This document shows positions 9,913 to 20,736 of a stretch of DNA of 64,000 bases, piece by piece (position 1 is the first letter of the stretch; every line of letters starts with the position of its first letter). This stretch comes from Erodium maritimum (lineage: Eukaryota > Streptophyta > Magnoliopsida > Geraniales > Geraniaceae). The notes under the pieces are model-generated. The model did no database searches, was not told where the DNA came from, and worked only from the letters and a program-made list of their open reading frames with translations. A program made the translations under genes and the position numbers. The stretch is taken from NCBI GenBank assembly GCA_963921825.1, contig OY997588.1, positions 131,161,203 to 131,225,202 of the forward strand, read 5' to 3'.

Positions 9913-12707
9913 AATAATACTAAATGTTATAAATTGAATAAAACTAAAAAAAAGAGTCAACAGCTCTGTTTGACAATCAATGACAAGTACATAAACCGTC
10001 AGTATGTCGCTAACTGAAGTCCCAAATCCCCAAGAGCTTACAAGCCTTGAGATCACCTTTGGAACTACTCAAGAAGGAACCTGTACAAACAATAAACAAG
10101 CAGGGGGGTGAGCTTATGCTCATTGGGGAAAAACAGTAAAGTAAAACAACCCCGTTAAAGTATAAAATCAATTAGTGCAATTAAACAGAATTTAAAGCTA
10201 GAATGATTTGTCGAAATATGATATACATATAGATCAATAAAAGTCCAAGCCTTAAAGAAGATAAACCTCAAGGAACACAACGGAAAATAACGAATGTAAT
10301 ACTTTAGCCAAGATAAAGCTCGAGGATATCAAATAGGAAGAAACAATTTTATCACATGAATTAAATAAAGAAGTACACAATACTGAAATGCTTAACATCG
10401 AATTCCACGACTCTGATCCGTACACAGAATAGCACATCATATCAGGAAGCGCCTTGATCCGGAGGGAAACACTATCATCGGGATTTCCAGAAAAGTTCCA
10501 TAGGAACGTACGTTCTCGGAAGTCCCTGAAAATGTCCCCAAGGACCATAATTCATCGGGACAAGCGAATTTCTCAGGAACACGTAACATCGAAATAAGAC
10601 AATAAAGTATAGTGCCAGAATGTCCGTCCGCCTCAGTCTTCCCGGATCACGAAGAATCGGGATGGAACCAGTCTTTCCGGATCACGAAGCATTGGATAAG
10701 ACAATAATATCACGTAGCATCGGGGTGGAACCAGTCTTTCCGGATCACGAAGCATCGGATAAGACGGTAATACACCACACCGGAATATCTCTCGGTCTAG
10801 GTTTTCCCGTATCACGAAGCATCGGGATAGACAACAATATCAACATAACAGACCGACATACCCGCTCGGTAAGTAAACAACCAGAACACTCAATTCCCGA
10901 CAGGGCACAACACACAACTCATACTAGCAACCAAGCTTACCAGCATACTTACCAACCACGATCCATCGGTCTATCACTCACCCGATCATACCATTTGGCA
11001 CAATCAATTACACTCCACATTCATTCAAGCATTCATTCAATCAACGGCATCACAATTGATCTTGTTTAGTTAGACTCTTATGTTAACCTAAATGTTAAGC
11101 AAGCACGACATGTGAGGCAAAGACAAACAATCCTGAGGCTCATCACGGCCAATCTACCAGCACGACAATTTCCCAAGTATTGAAAGCGGTTAACTAGTGA
11201 CTCGCATCCTATATGCATACTAAGACTCGTCCGGTTGTTGTTATAATTGAAATACGGTTATTCTAGTGAATCTCATCCTATATGCAATCTAGGACTTTTC
11301 TGATTATTAATTATCATGTAGGCATGCTATTAGCGTTATTTAAAATAGGAGTGGAGTTTACGGCTTTCCCTACATCAAGATGATCACAGCAGCTACGTCT
11401 CTTAACTGCTGATGTCCGGCCTGACTCTATCTTCTCGGGCGAAATCTGCGAAGTCCAAGGTCTCGGGTAGAGTCCAAGCCTGAGTTTTAACAGTTAAAGT
11501 CCAATATCAGTTCCAGTATGTCCAAAGTCCTCGGATTGGTCCAACAGTCCTTTAATCACCCAATTTTAAGTCATATAAATGTAATTAATTAAATTATTAA
11601 AAGTCCAACCTGGATCTGACTCGGATCCGCGAACCAGACCCAGATCCGACCCGGTCCAGAAACCTGACCCGACCGGGCCCAGATCCGACCCGGACCCGCT
11701 CCAAACCCGACCGAGACCCGGTCCAGACCCGATCCAAGTCCAGGTCCAGAACCCGTCTAGAACTGGGCCCGACCCAAGGTCCAGCCTGATCCAGGGCCCG
11801 GTCCTGGCCCAACTCCGTCCAAGCCTAAGCCTTAGCTTGGCCCAAGGCCCGCTCGGACTCGATTCTGAACTGGTTCCAGCTCCGGCGAGGCTCAGGTGCT
11901 CCGACCGTCGTCGACGGCGTCAGGCGAGCTTGTGGGAGGAGAAACGAGGCAGAGAGGGGCGTCTGGTGACCGGCGAAAACGTGGCGAGGACGGTTGAGTC
12001 AGACGCGCGTCCAACACTCTCCAACGTCAGATCTGGCGAGAGAGAAACCCTCTCGCTCGCCGGAGATGGTGTGGCGACAACGGTCAGGTTTCAGACGGCG
12101 AAGACTCGACCAATCGAGCTTCCCACGACGGGGTTTACGGCGAAGCGAGGTTGGAAAAGAGGAAAGGGACGGAGAGGGTTACAAACCCTCGTTTCTCTGT
12201 CGCCGGTGCGGTGTTGTTCGCCACCGGAGAAGACGAACTCGAAGGGAGGAGCTCAGGGCGGTGACGTCTCGGATTTGGGGTCGGTGCGGCTAGATTTGTG
12301 GACGGATGGGATGGTTGAGGCGACGGCGAGGCTGAAGTGAGAGAGAAAAGGGAATGAAGAGTTCGAGAGCGGCGGCGTTGGCTTGATCTGAAACGCGAGA
12401 GAGAAGGGGCGTGAGGAGGACGAAGCCTAGGGTTGCGTGCGTGAAAGTGAGGGGAGATGAAGGGTCGAGCGAGGGTTTTGCTCGCTGGGTTTGGGCCGCG
12501 CGCGTAATGGGCTTGAACACGGTTTGGGCCCGGTCTCTGACCGGCCCGGTCGCCCTGGTCAGCCCACTCTTCTCTTTCTTTTTTTTATTTCTTTTTCTTT
12601 CCTTTTTCTTTTGAGGTCGATTCGATTTTCCCACTCGATTTCCAACCACGCCATTCCAAGTTGACAGATTAAAAAATAAACCTTTTAAACTCGGGGCGGT
12701 CTTTACA
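9913..12707 (-). repeat. 3' LTR of element 2 (2.8 kb, incomplete)
   Basis: Closely similar to the LTR at 17865-20736 along its length, so the two are the pair of one element. It starts (minus strand) TGTAAAGACCGCCCCG at 12707 after the polypurine tract. Landmarks: GC-rich module, TCCAGACCC-type minisatellite (11610-11830), donor-like motif (11376-11365), 20-mer at 10966-10985, CCGGATCACGAAGCATCGG repeats (10635-10820), hairpin (10122-10109, loop ATAA) and CAG at 10083-10081. Element 1 abuts its outer end. Confidence 0.85.
11610..11830. repeat. GC-rich degenerate minisatellite (GACCCGGTCCA type)
   Basis: Irregular repeats of GACCCGGTCCAGACCC-like units. The same module occurs at 19610-19850 and, in reverse orientation, at 55850-56070, always in the early part of an LTR just after the GC-rich block. 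Confidence 0.75.
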
Positions 12708-12725
12708 GTCAACCCCCCTTAAGAG
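12708..12725 (-). other. Polypurine tract of element 2
   Basis: On the minus strand TTCGAGGACGAAATTCTC is followed by TTAAGGGGGGTTGAC immediately before the LTR start TGTAAAG. The purine run AAGGGGGG is the expected plus-strand primer. The TTCGAGGACGAA..TTAAGGGG context is characteristic of plant chromovirus elements. Confidence 0.85.
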
Positions 12726-12742
12726 AATTTCGTCCTCGAAAT

Positions 12743-13036
12743 TTAAAACAAACGCTCTCCCGTTGACCCGATCTCAGGGAACACCCGATTAAAACTCACA
12801 AGCGAGGAATCTGCGGTGTACTTCCGCAGTTGGGAACGTGGAAGAAGATAGGCAACGGCTCCAATTCTTCCTAAAACCTCAAAAGGTCCGATAAACCGTA
12901 GGGACAACTTGCCTCCGACACGGTTGAACCATACTAGGCCCTTCTTTGGACTCACCCTCAGAATTATCTGATCACCAACCGGAAATCCAAGAGGCCAGCG
13001 TCTTCCATCTGTGTAACTCTCTTGTCGGCTCTGCAC
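12743..13036 (-). pseudogene. Integrase C-terminal tail of element 2 (fossil)
   Basis: Minus-strand remnant with the conserved order SYTDGRRWPLGFPVGDQ, VSPKKGL, GKLSLRFIGPFEVLGRIGAVAYLL and LRKYTADSS. This is the GPF/GPY module plus the end of the integrase of Gypsy chromoviruses, which directly precedes the polypurine tract. The zinc-binding and catalytic parts of integrase are not seen upstream. It is a fragment, and whether it is ever translated is unknown. Confidence 0.8.
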
Positions 13037-13255
13037 GGTCTTTAACCGTTTCTAAAAAACGCAACCTTCGTTTAAACGTTCTTCACTTGATCACTCTAGT
13101 TACCCAAACGCCATACTTGGCGCAGAAAAACAGCCTTACTCAATAGTTCACAATTTCAACAAGCAACAAAACATACCATAACTCAAAGAATCACCAAGCA
13201 CACACAACAAGTCGAATAACACCCAAACACTACGGAAAAACAGGGGCGGTCTAGA

Positions 13256-13410
13256 TATCCTTACCTCGGTATAGACATCGTACCGTCACAGACACCTCGG
13301 TCTGGATATCCTATACCGGAATCTTCCTCGGTATAGACATCGCACTGGAACACATGACATCGGTCTACACATCCCATACCGGAATTCCCGTCGGTATAGG
13401 TGTCGTGCCG
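13256..13410. repeat. Short tandem repeats, GGTATAGACATCGTACCG type
   Basis: Four irregular units built on CCTCGGTATAGACATC and ATACCGGAAT. The reverse-orientation counterpart lies at 63640-63840 in element 3. Confidence 0.75.
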
Positions 13411-14884
13411 GAATACTCTGAAAGTCGGACAAAGTCGGAACCACACGTAGACGTAACCTTTCACTTTCTCTTCAACTATCGTCACATGGATTGTTCACAC
13501 CGGAACTCAAGTATGATCAAGTCACGACCAACATAAATAAAACAAGGGAGTAACATAGAAAAGCATTCATCTAAACAAAGGTTCTCATAACTGGGGCACG
13601 GTTCAGCAAAGCCACGTATTCTACCGACATCTAGTTGGACGAACGATGCCCAACAACTAGGAAAGATAAAACCTCTTACTAGTACTTATTCGAAAGTAGA
13701 CGTCCCTCGAGACACTCACAAGCTAAACGCTTACGATAACCACACCTGACAGTATACCACAAACTAAGATCGAACAACGAAGGTTATCAACCTGTGACAA
13801 TCCTCTTACCGTTATCACTTGTTCACACACTACCGATCAACGAACTTATAAGTCGTTTCAACCAAGTCACCACATTATTGTGTACCCAACCAGTATTGAA
13901 CTCTCGAGAATTTGAACGGTCTTTGGGTTGCCTTGCACGTATTTATTCAAACGTCTTTCGAACAATTCAGGACCAGTCACTGGTCAACTCTTAATTCTCA
14001 TTGTGCCCTGCACGACACAAGACCCGACCTACCAAACAATGCTTCGTTCGGTGCCATCGTGTTACTGGCCTGGAAGCTTGTGGTAGTCGCACTTGGCTAA
14101 CAGTTTTCGGATCCACACGCGAGGTGTTCTCACTTTTCTGGCGTAAGCTTAGAGGTTGCACTAGTTTTCGCGGGACGTTGGCGTTCGTCCTTCCCTTGTC
14201 GATAAAGATACGTCTTGGTACTCGGTTCGCGTTCTCCGTAATCTGCTCCGCTGGAAATGTCGCTTGATGTCGTTGTCTCTCTCGATGTTGCTTGACTGTA
14301 CTGTGCGGCGCGAATGATGTGACTCTCGAACACGTCTTCCTGCTGCTGCGCAGCTCGAACTCTCTCCTTGATCCGCTACATGCTTCGGTCTTTAGTGTCG
14401 TCGTTGTTGACCATCTTCTCCTAAACTTGTCGCGTCGGCACTGAGTGTCGGGTCTTCGTCTTGATGCGGTCCATCCTTCGGTGGTCTTCATGCCTCCTTA
14501 GCGCTCCGCTCCTCTCCTTCTTGAAGCGTACTGTATTCTTCTCGGCGATGCACTCGGATAGGTCCTTCGTCTTTCTGGCTCTTTGGGCTGACGTTCGGTG
14601 TGGCCAACTCTGTTGTCGCGAATCTGCATGGTCCAAGGATGTCGGCGTCGTCTCTGGTCTCAGGTCAATTCCGATGCTGGCTTCGTGGACTGGCAGTAAT
14701 CTAATCGGCTCCTCCGGGAAGAACTTAGGGACAACGCACTCTACTCTAATCTCACACGTACGACACACATTCGTCCAACTCTTCGCCCGTGAGTCGGGTG
14801 TTAGAACAAAGGGGATGTCTCAAAGGTTCGATTCTTATGACTCAAGTCTTCCAGCGGGGGTGGAAGAAGCTGGAGATTGCAAAG

Positions 14885-14929
14885 CCTGTGGGTAATGGGC
14901 CCACCACGCTTTCGTTGCGCTACTTTGAT
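14885..14929 (-). other. Initiator tRNA-Met 5' half inside LTR element 2
   Basis: On the minus strand 44 bases align with nucleotides 1-44 of plant initiator tRNA-Met (acceptor 5' strand, D-arm and anticodon arm with GGGCCCAT), with about five differences, four of them C-to-T on the plus strand. The T-arm and 3' acceptor strand are absent, so it is not a working tRNA gene. It lies downstream of gag on the element's sense strand. Confidence 0.85.
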
Positions 14930-15299
14930 CTCCTCGTCACTCGGTCATCTCCTGTGACCGGCCGGAACGTTTTCTAGTCAAGGCTGCAACTATTCACTGC
15001 TCGAGCATTCGCTGCTGATAGCACTCGATGAACGCCTGATGTTTCACCAATCGGCTCTTAAAACTCGGTTCGCACTCTCGAAGAAAGAAGAACTTTCAGT
15101 ACGACAAGGTCCGTTACTCCACTTCCAACTCATACCGACACTAGTCGGTACTACCACACCTCTAGTCGGTGCGTTAGGGTACAGGTGGGCTTAACAGTTT
15201 TAAATTCGTTCCAACATAAAGTAACCACGAAACAATACAACCAAGTGTAATACTCAAGTGTCAGCAAACACAAAATCCAAAATGTAAATAGTAACAAGT

Positions 15300-16777
15300 A
15301 CTCTAAGCGATCTCAAGATCGGAATCAAGCCCCTCAGCCCGGGGCCCGGCAACTGCGTACACTCCGCCCTGCTGAGTCGGAGGTCCTCCTCTCGGTGGTG
15401 GTGGAAGGATCTGCTGTTGTGGGGCCCTCGGCTACTGTCTCTGAACTGGCGCTCCTACTGCCTACCGCAGGGCTCTCGTAGCCTAAGCCTAACGCTGACG
15501 GAAAGGAGGTGCCTGGCCTGTCTGCGCCTGCTATGGTCGCGAAGCGGGTACTCCTCCAATCCGATCAGGGCATCCAGAAGAGAAATGTCCCGGTCTACCG
15601 CTGTGATAGCATATCCTCTCAGCGTGACGCAGCCTCTCCTCGGCTCTCGCCGGACGACCTGTGGAGCGGTCCGCAGATCCACCACTTAGCGGGAAATCTC
15701 GGCCTAGATGTCCCAACTATCGGCATGAGGGAAAGAACTGTGCCACCGGAGCGGGTGCGACAGATGCTACTGCTCCAACCCGTCGTGTCCCCCCAGACTG
15801 AGCCTGTGTCTGAAAGAATCCCGAGGTCCTCTACCTCCTAGGATCGCGACCCTCAGACGGCATCAAGAACCCACTCGGCCTCGGCCGGATCTCCCACGCT
15901 CTGGAGGTCTCCCGGAAGTGCCTCTCTACTGCTAGTGCCTGGTCCACTAGCGTAGAGTACACCTCGGTCCTGAAAGCGATGACCCGGTCTGCAGTCGACG
16001 GAATGAGCCCGCTCTCGAATCGCCTGCAACGACTATCCCTAGTCTGCACCATCTCCGGTGCAAAGCAAGACAAGGATATAAACCTCATCGCATACTCAGA
16101 GACGGTCATCCCTCTCTGACGCAGTTCCAGGAACTGCTGGCATCTGTCGTCCCGAACGGATCGAGGGAAAAACTGCTCCAGGAACAGTCTGCTAAATAAC
16201 TGGTAATCATCCCCAACCATGGTCTGCACAGACTGCCACCAATAATACGCCTCCTCCTCTAGCTGAAAGGTCGCGAAGGATACTCTCAGATGTCCTTCGG
16301 ATACCCTAGAGGTATCCAGGTTGCGGGTAATCCGCTCCAACCATCCTGCAGCTGCCTCGGGGTCTGCTCCCCCGGAGTAGACTGACGAGCCCAGCCTACG
16401 GAAATCCATGAGAGCCTGGGCTGTGTAGCTGTTAAACTGGCCTGGCCTCTCGATAGTGGCTGCGGCAGCAGTAGGCACATGCTCTGGTGCCGGTGATGCG
16501 GCCCCCTGCTGAGCGTTGATCGCAGCTAGCACAGCGTGAACCACCTCCTCTAGAGGGGTCGCCTGAGTTGGCTCTGCGACTGGAGAAACCCTGGGTGGTA
16601 ACCCTGACGGTCCACCCTCAAAACTCTGGTGCTCTGCAGAAGCAGCACCCTGGGCACTCGTTGCCCCTGCCTGCTGAAATACAGGTGACTGTCTCTGGCC
16701 CCCATCTGGGCGGCCCCTGGTGCCTCTCGGAACGTAAACGCGAGGCATGTCGTATACCCTCTGCATGGATAGCGCAC
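15300..16777 (-). pseudogene. gag of LTR element 2 (fossil)
   Basis: Minus-strand gag. The largest open piece is 311 codons (16766-15831). It opens MQRVYDMPRVYVPRGTRGRP, then a proline/alanine-rich stretch, then the capsid core with YSGGADPEAAAGWLERI, FATFQLEEEAYYWW, LEQFFPRSVRDDR, LRQRGMTVSEYAMRF and LVDQALAVERHFRE. Further on, zinc-knuckle sequence (CYHSGRPGHFSSGC) is readable around 15600. Gag binds and packages the element RNA. The same gag type occurs in element 3 and differs from element 1. The frame as a whole is broken. Confidence 0.85.
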
Positions 16778-17848
16778 ACGTTCAGTTTCTCAGATTTCGA
16801 ATAAGCAGTTCGCTTAAAGCAAGACGTCCACGCGCGTTTCAAAGGGTCCTACTAGAACCGACGGTAAACTATGTCTTAGTATAGTCATATATATAATACT
16901 TCATAAAACAGAGAAGCCCGCACACTTGTGCGTCTCATAGAATCATAACACGCAATTCAATCAAATCCCGCAGGAGACACAACTTCAAACAAGTCACACA
17001 ATCAACATACCGGACGACATAAACTTCGGGCGGGTACCTTCCCTTAGCATGGGGAGCAAGGTGATAACTCAAATCAATTTCACAGATCTTAACGTTGTTT
17101 CAAATTCGTAGGTTTTCAACACCTTTCTCTTTCCATCACAACATTTATGTCGATCTCGCGTCGTTACAACTCGATTCAGGTGTCTCCGAATCTCGTTGTA
17201 ACCACTTGACATCCCCCTATCACGTTCGACTACAGTGGCGCCCCTCAGTCAACCCGTGATAGTGCAAACACTTCAGTTTTACAGAAATTTCGGCATGACC
17301 CGTTCGTATATTCCAATAACCATCCGCTTAAGCGGAACACTTATAACCAATTTCCCACATCATTCAACACACAAGGTATACCACAACCAGCAAAAGTACA
17401 CATCACCATTAAGTATCGCAGTACCACTCGGGTTTCCACCCTTACTCGATTAACACCAAATCAAGTCAACAATTCAAAATTCACCAGATAAATACGGCCA
17501 ACCAAGGCGGCAACTCACCTAACAAACGATTTACCAAAACCACCAATTCATAACATCTCGATCAACGCTCGTTAAACCAACCCCGATCTCAACCGGTCGG
17601 CATCACCGATCAACTGAGGCATCCGGTAAATAGAGCACAAGATACCAATCAAGCAAGGCAAATAACACAACATAAAGGATTCAAACTTAAACAAAGCGCT
17701 TAAACACTTAAGACTCTTGTCGTTCCAACTTTACACATCGGATAATTCCGTCTTGCGTCACTGAGTACTACGACGTAGGCCACCTAACTCTACCCACCTA
17801 ATTTACGTACGGTCCAAGGTTTTGAAAACAATTTTTAAAATGTAACCA

Positions 17849-17861
17849 GGCTCTTATACCA
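17849..17861 (-). other. Primer binding site of element 2
   Basis: Minus-strand TGGTATAAGAGCC, three bases past the LTR end, resembles the complement of initiator tRNA-Met 3' end (as in elements 1 and 3) with one difference. Confidence 0.8.
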
Positions 17862-17864
17862 AAT

Positions 17865-20736
17865 TGTCACGGCCCAAATCCAGTTTTGACCGGACTCGAG
17901 ACGTGAACTAAAAGTAAAGATAAATAATAATTAAAAGGGATTAATAATACTAAATGTTATAAATTGAATACAACTAAAAAAAAGAGTCAACATCTCTGTT
18001 TGACAATCAATGACAAGTACATAAATCGTCAGTACGTCTCTAACTTAAGTCCCAAATCCCCAAGAGCTCCCAAGCCTTGAGATCACCTCTAGAACTACTC
18101 AAGAAGGAAACCTGTACAAACAATAAACAAGCAGGGGGTGAGCTTACGCTCAGTAGGGAAAAATAATAAAGTAAAACAACCCCGTTAAAGTATAAAATCA
18201 ATTAGTGCAATTAAACAGAATTTAATTCTAGAATGATTTGTCGAAAGATGATGTAAATATAGATCAATAAAAGTCCAAGCCTTAAAGAAGATAACCCTCA
18301 AGGAACACAACGGAAAATAACGAATGTAATACTTTAGCCAAGATAAAGCTCGAGGATATCAAATAGGAAGAAACAGTTTTATCACAGGAATTAAATAAAG
18401 AAGTACACAATACTGAAATGATTAACATCAAATTCCACGACTCTGATCGTACACAGAATAGCACATCATATCAGAATAGCACATCGGGATTTCCAGAAAA
18501 GTTCCCTAGGAACGTACGTTCTCGGAAGTCCCTGAAAATGTCCCCAAGGACCATAATTCATCGGGACAAGCGAGTTTCTCAGGAACACGTAGCATCGAAA
18601 TAAGACAATAAAGTATAGTGCCAGAACGTTCGTCCGCCTCAGTCTTCCCGGATCACGAAGCATCGGGATGGAACCAGTCTTTCCGGATCACGAAGCGTCG
18701 GATAAGACAATAATATCACGTAGCATCGGGGTGGAACCAGTCTTTCCGGATCACGAAGCATCAGATAAGACGGTAATACACCACACCGGAATATCTCTCG
18801 GTCTAGGTTTTCCCGTATCACGAAGCTTCGGGATAAACAACAATATCAACATAACATACCGACATACCCGCTCGGTAAGTAAACAACCAGAACACTCAAT
18901 TCCCGACAGGGCACAACACACAACTCATACTAGCAACCAAGCTTACCAGCATACTTACCAACCACGATCCATCGGTCTATCACTCACCCGATCATACCAT
19001 TTGGCACAATCAATTAAACTCCACATTCATTCAAGCATTCATTCAATCAACGACATCACAATTGATCTAGTTTAGTTAGACTCTTATCTTAACCTAAATG
19101 CTAAGCAAGCACGACATGTGAGGCAAACACAAACAATCCTGAGGCTCATCACGGCCAATCTACCAGCACGACAATTTTCCAAGTATTGAAAGCGGTTAAC
19201 TAGTGACTCGCATCCTATATGTATACTAAGACTCGTCCGGTTGTTGTTATAATTGAAATACGGTTATTCTAGTGACTCTCATCCTATATGCAGTCTATGA
19301 CTTTTCCGGTTATTAATTATCATGTAGGCATGTTATTAGCGTTATTTAAAACAAGAGTGGAGTTTACGGCTTTCCCTACCTCAAGATGATCACAACAGCT
19401 ACGTCTCCTAGCTGTTGACGTCCGGGCCAACTCCGTCTTCTCGGACGAAATCCGCGAAGTCCAAGGTCTCGGGTAAAGTCCAAGCCTGGGTTTTAACAGT
19501 TAAAGTCCAATACCAGTTCCGGTATGTCCAAAGTTCTCGGATTGGTCCAACAGTCCTTTAATTACCCAATTTTAAGTCATATAAATTTAATTAATTAAAT
19601 TATTAAAAGTCCGACCCGGATCTGACCCGGATCCGCGAACCAGACCCGGTCCAGAATTTTGACCCGACCGGACCCAGATCCGACCAGGACCCGGCTCCAG
19701 ACCCAACCCAGACCCGGTCCAGACCCAACCCAGACCCGGTCCAGACCCGGTTCTAGACCTGATCCAAGTCCGGGTCCAGAACCAGTCCAGACCTGGGCCC
19801 GACCCAAGGTTCAGCCTGATCCAGGGCCCGGTCCTGGCCCAGCTCCATCAAGGCCCAAGCCTCAACTTGGCCCAACGCCCGCTCGGACTCGATTCTGAAC
19901 TGGTTCCAGCTCCGGCGAGGCTCGGGTGCTCCAACCACCATCGACGGCGTCAGGCGAGCTCGTGGGAGGAGAAACAAGGCGGAGAGGGGCGTTTGGTGAC
20001 CGGAGAAACCGTGGCGAGAACGGTGGAGTCAGACGCGCGTCCAACACTCTCCAATGTCAGATCTGGCGAGAGAGAAACCCTCTCGCTCGCCGGAGATGGT
20101 GTAGCGACACCGGTCGGGTTTCAGACGGCGAAGACTCGACCAATCGAGCTTCCCACGACATGGTTTACGGTGAAGCGAGGCTGGAAAAGAAGAAAGGGAC
20201 GGAGAGGGTTACAAACCCTCGTTTCTCTGTCGCCGGCGCGGTGTTGTTCGCCACTGGAGAAGACGAACTCGAAGGGAGGAGCTCAAGGCGGTGACGTCTC
20301 GGATTTGGGGTCGGTGCGGCTAGATTTGTGTACGGAGGGGATGGTTGAGGCGATGGCGAGGCTGAAGTGAGGGAGAGAAGGGAAGAAAGAGTTCGAGAGC
20401 GGCGACGTTGGCTGGATCTGAAACGCGAGAGAGAAGGGCGTGAGGAGGACGAAGCCTAGGGTTGCGTGCCTGAAAGTGAGGGGAGAGGAAGGGTCTAGCG
20501 AGGGTTTTTCTCGCTGGTTTTGGGCCGCGCACGTAATGGGCTTGAACACGGTTTGGGCCCGGTCTCTGACCGGCCCGGTCGCCCTGGTCAGCCCACTCTT
20601 ATCTCTTTTTTTTTTTATTTCTTTTTCTTTCCTTTTTCTTTTGAAGTCGATTCGATTTTCCCAATCGATTTCCAACCACGCCTTTTCAAGTCGACAAATT
20701 AAAAAATAAACCTTTTAAACTCGGGCGGTTTTTACA
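17865..20736 (-). repeat. 5' LTR of element 2 (2.87 kb)
   Basis: Minus-strand LTR from TGTAAAAACCGCCCG at 20736 to the CGTGACA end at 17865. Landmarks in order: GC-rich module (20400-19870), minisatellite (19850-19610), AT-rich stretch with a TATA-like TTTATATGAC near 19580, GAGGTAGGGAAAG (19382-19371), two direct repeats around CATCCTATATG (19200-19320), 20-mer (18972-18991), CCGGATCACGAAGC repeats (18650-18830), hairpin TGAGCGTAAGCTCA (18152-18139) and CAG (18114-18112). Confidence 0.9.
19610..19850. repeat. GC-rich minisatellite (ACCCGGTCCAGACCCA type)
   Basis: Repeats of CCAGACCCGGTCCAGACCC-like units, with two near-exact tandem copies around 19690-19750. Counterpart of 11610-11830 in the partner LTR. 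Confidence 0.8.

Larger units (their letters stand above)
13037..15299 (-). other. Post-gag region of element 2 without recognised protein domain
   Basis: Lies where pol would be. No protease, RT or RNase H motif is seen in any frame. It is similar along its length to the post-gag part of element 3 in the opposite orientation (61750-64000). Shared landmarks: the tRNA fragment (14885-14929), a purine-rich stretch on the minus strand (about 14000-14600 against 62430-63010) and CCTCGGTATAGACATCG-type repeats (13256-13410 against 63640-63840). Conservation in two copies argues for a standing family structure rather than chance decay. Confidence 0.6.
9913..20736 (-). mobile_element. LTR element 2 (Gypsy, gag-only non-autonomous type)
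   Basis: Minus-strand element inside LINE A. In order: 5' LTR (20736-17865), primer site (17861-17849), gag (16777 to about 15300), a post-gag region without recognised protein domains that holds a tRNA fragment (14929-14885) and short repeats, an integrase C-terminal tail (13036-12743), a polypurine tract (12725-12708) and a 3' LTR (12707-9913, incomplete at its outer end). Protease, RT and RNase H motifs are not seen. Element 3 (58500 onward) has the same order as far as it can be read, so this looks like a family layout. It is a broken fossil. The integrase tail and tract resemble Tekay/Del chromoviruses. Confidence 0.8.
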
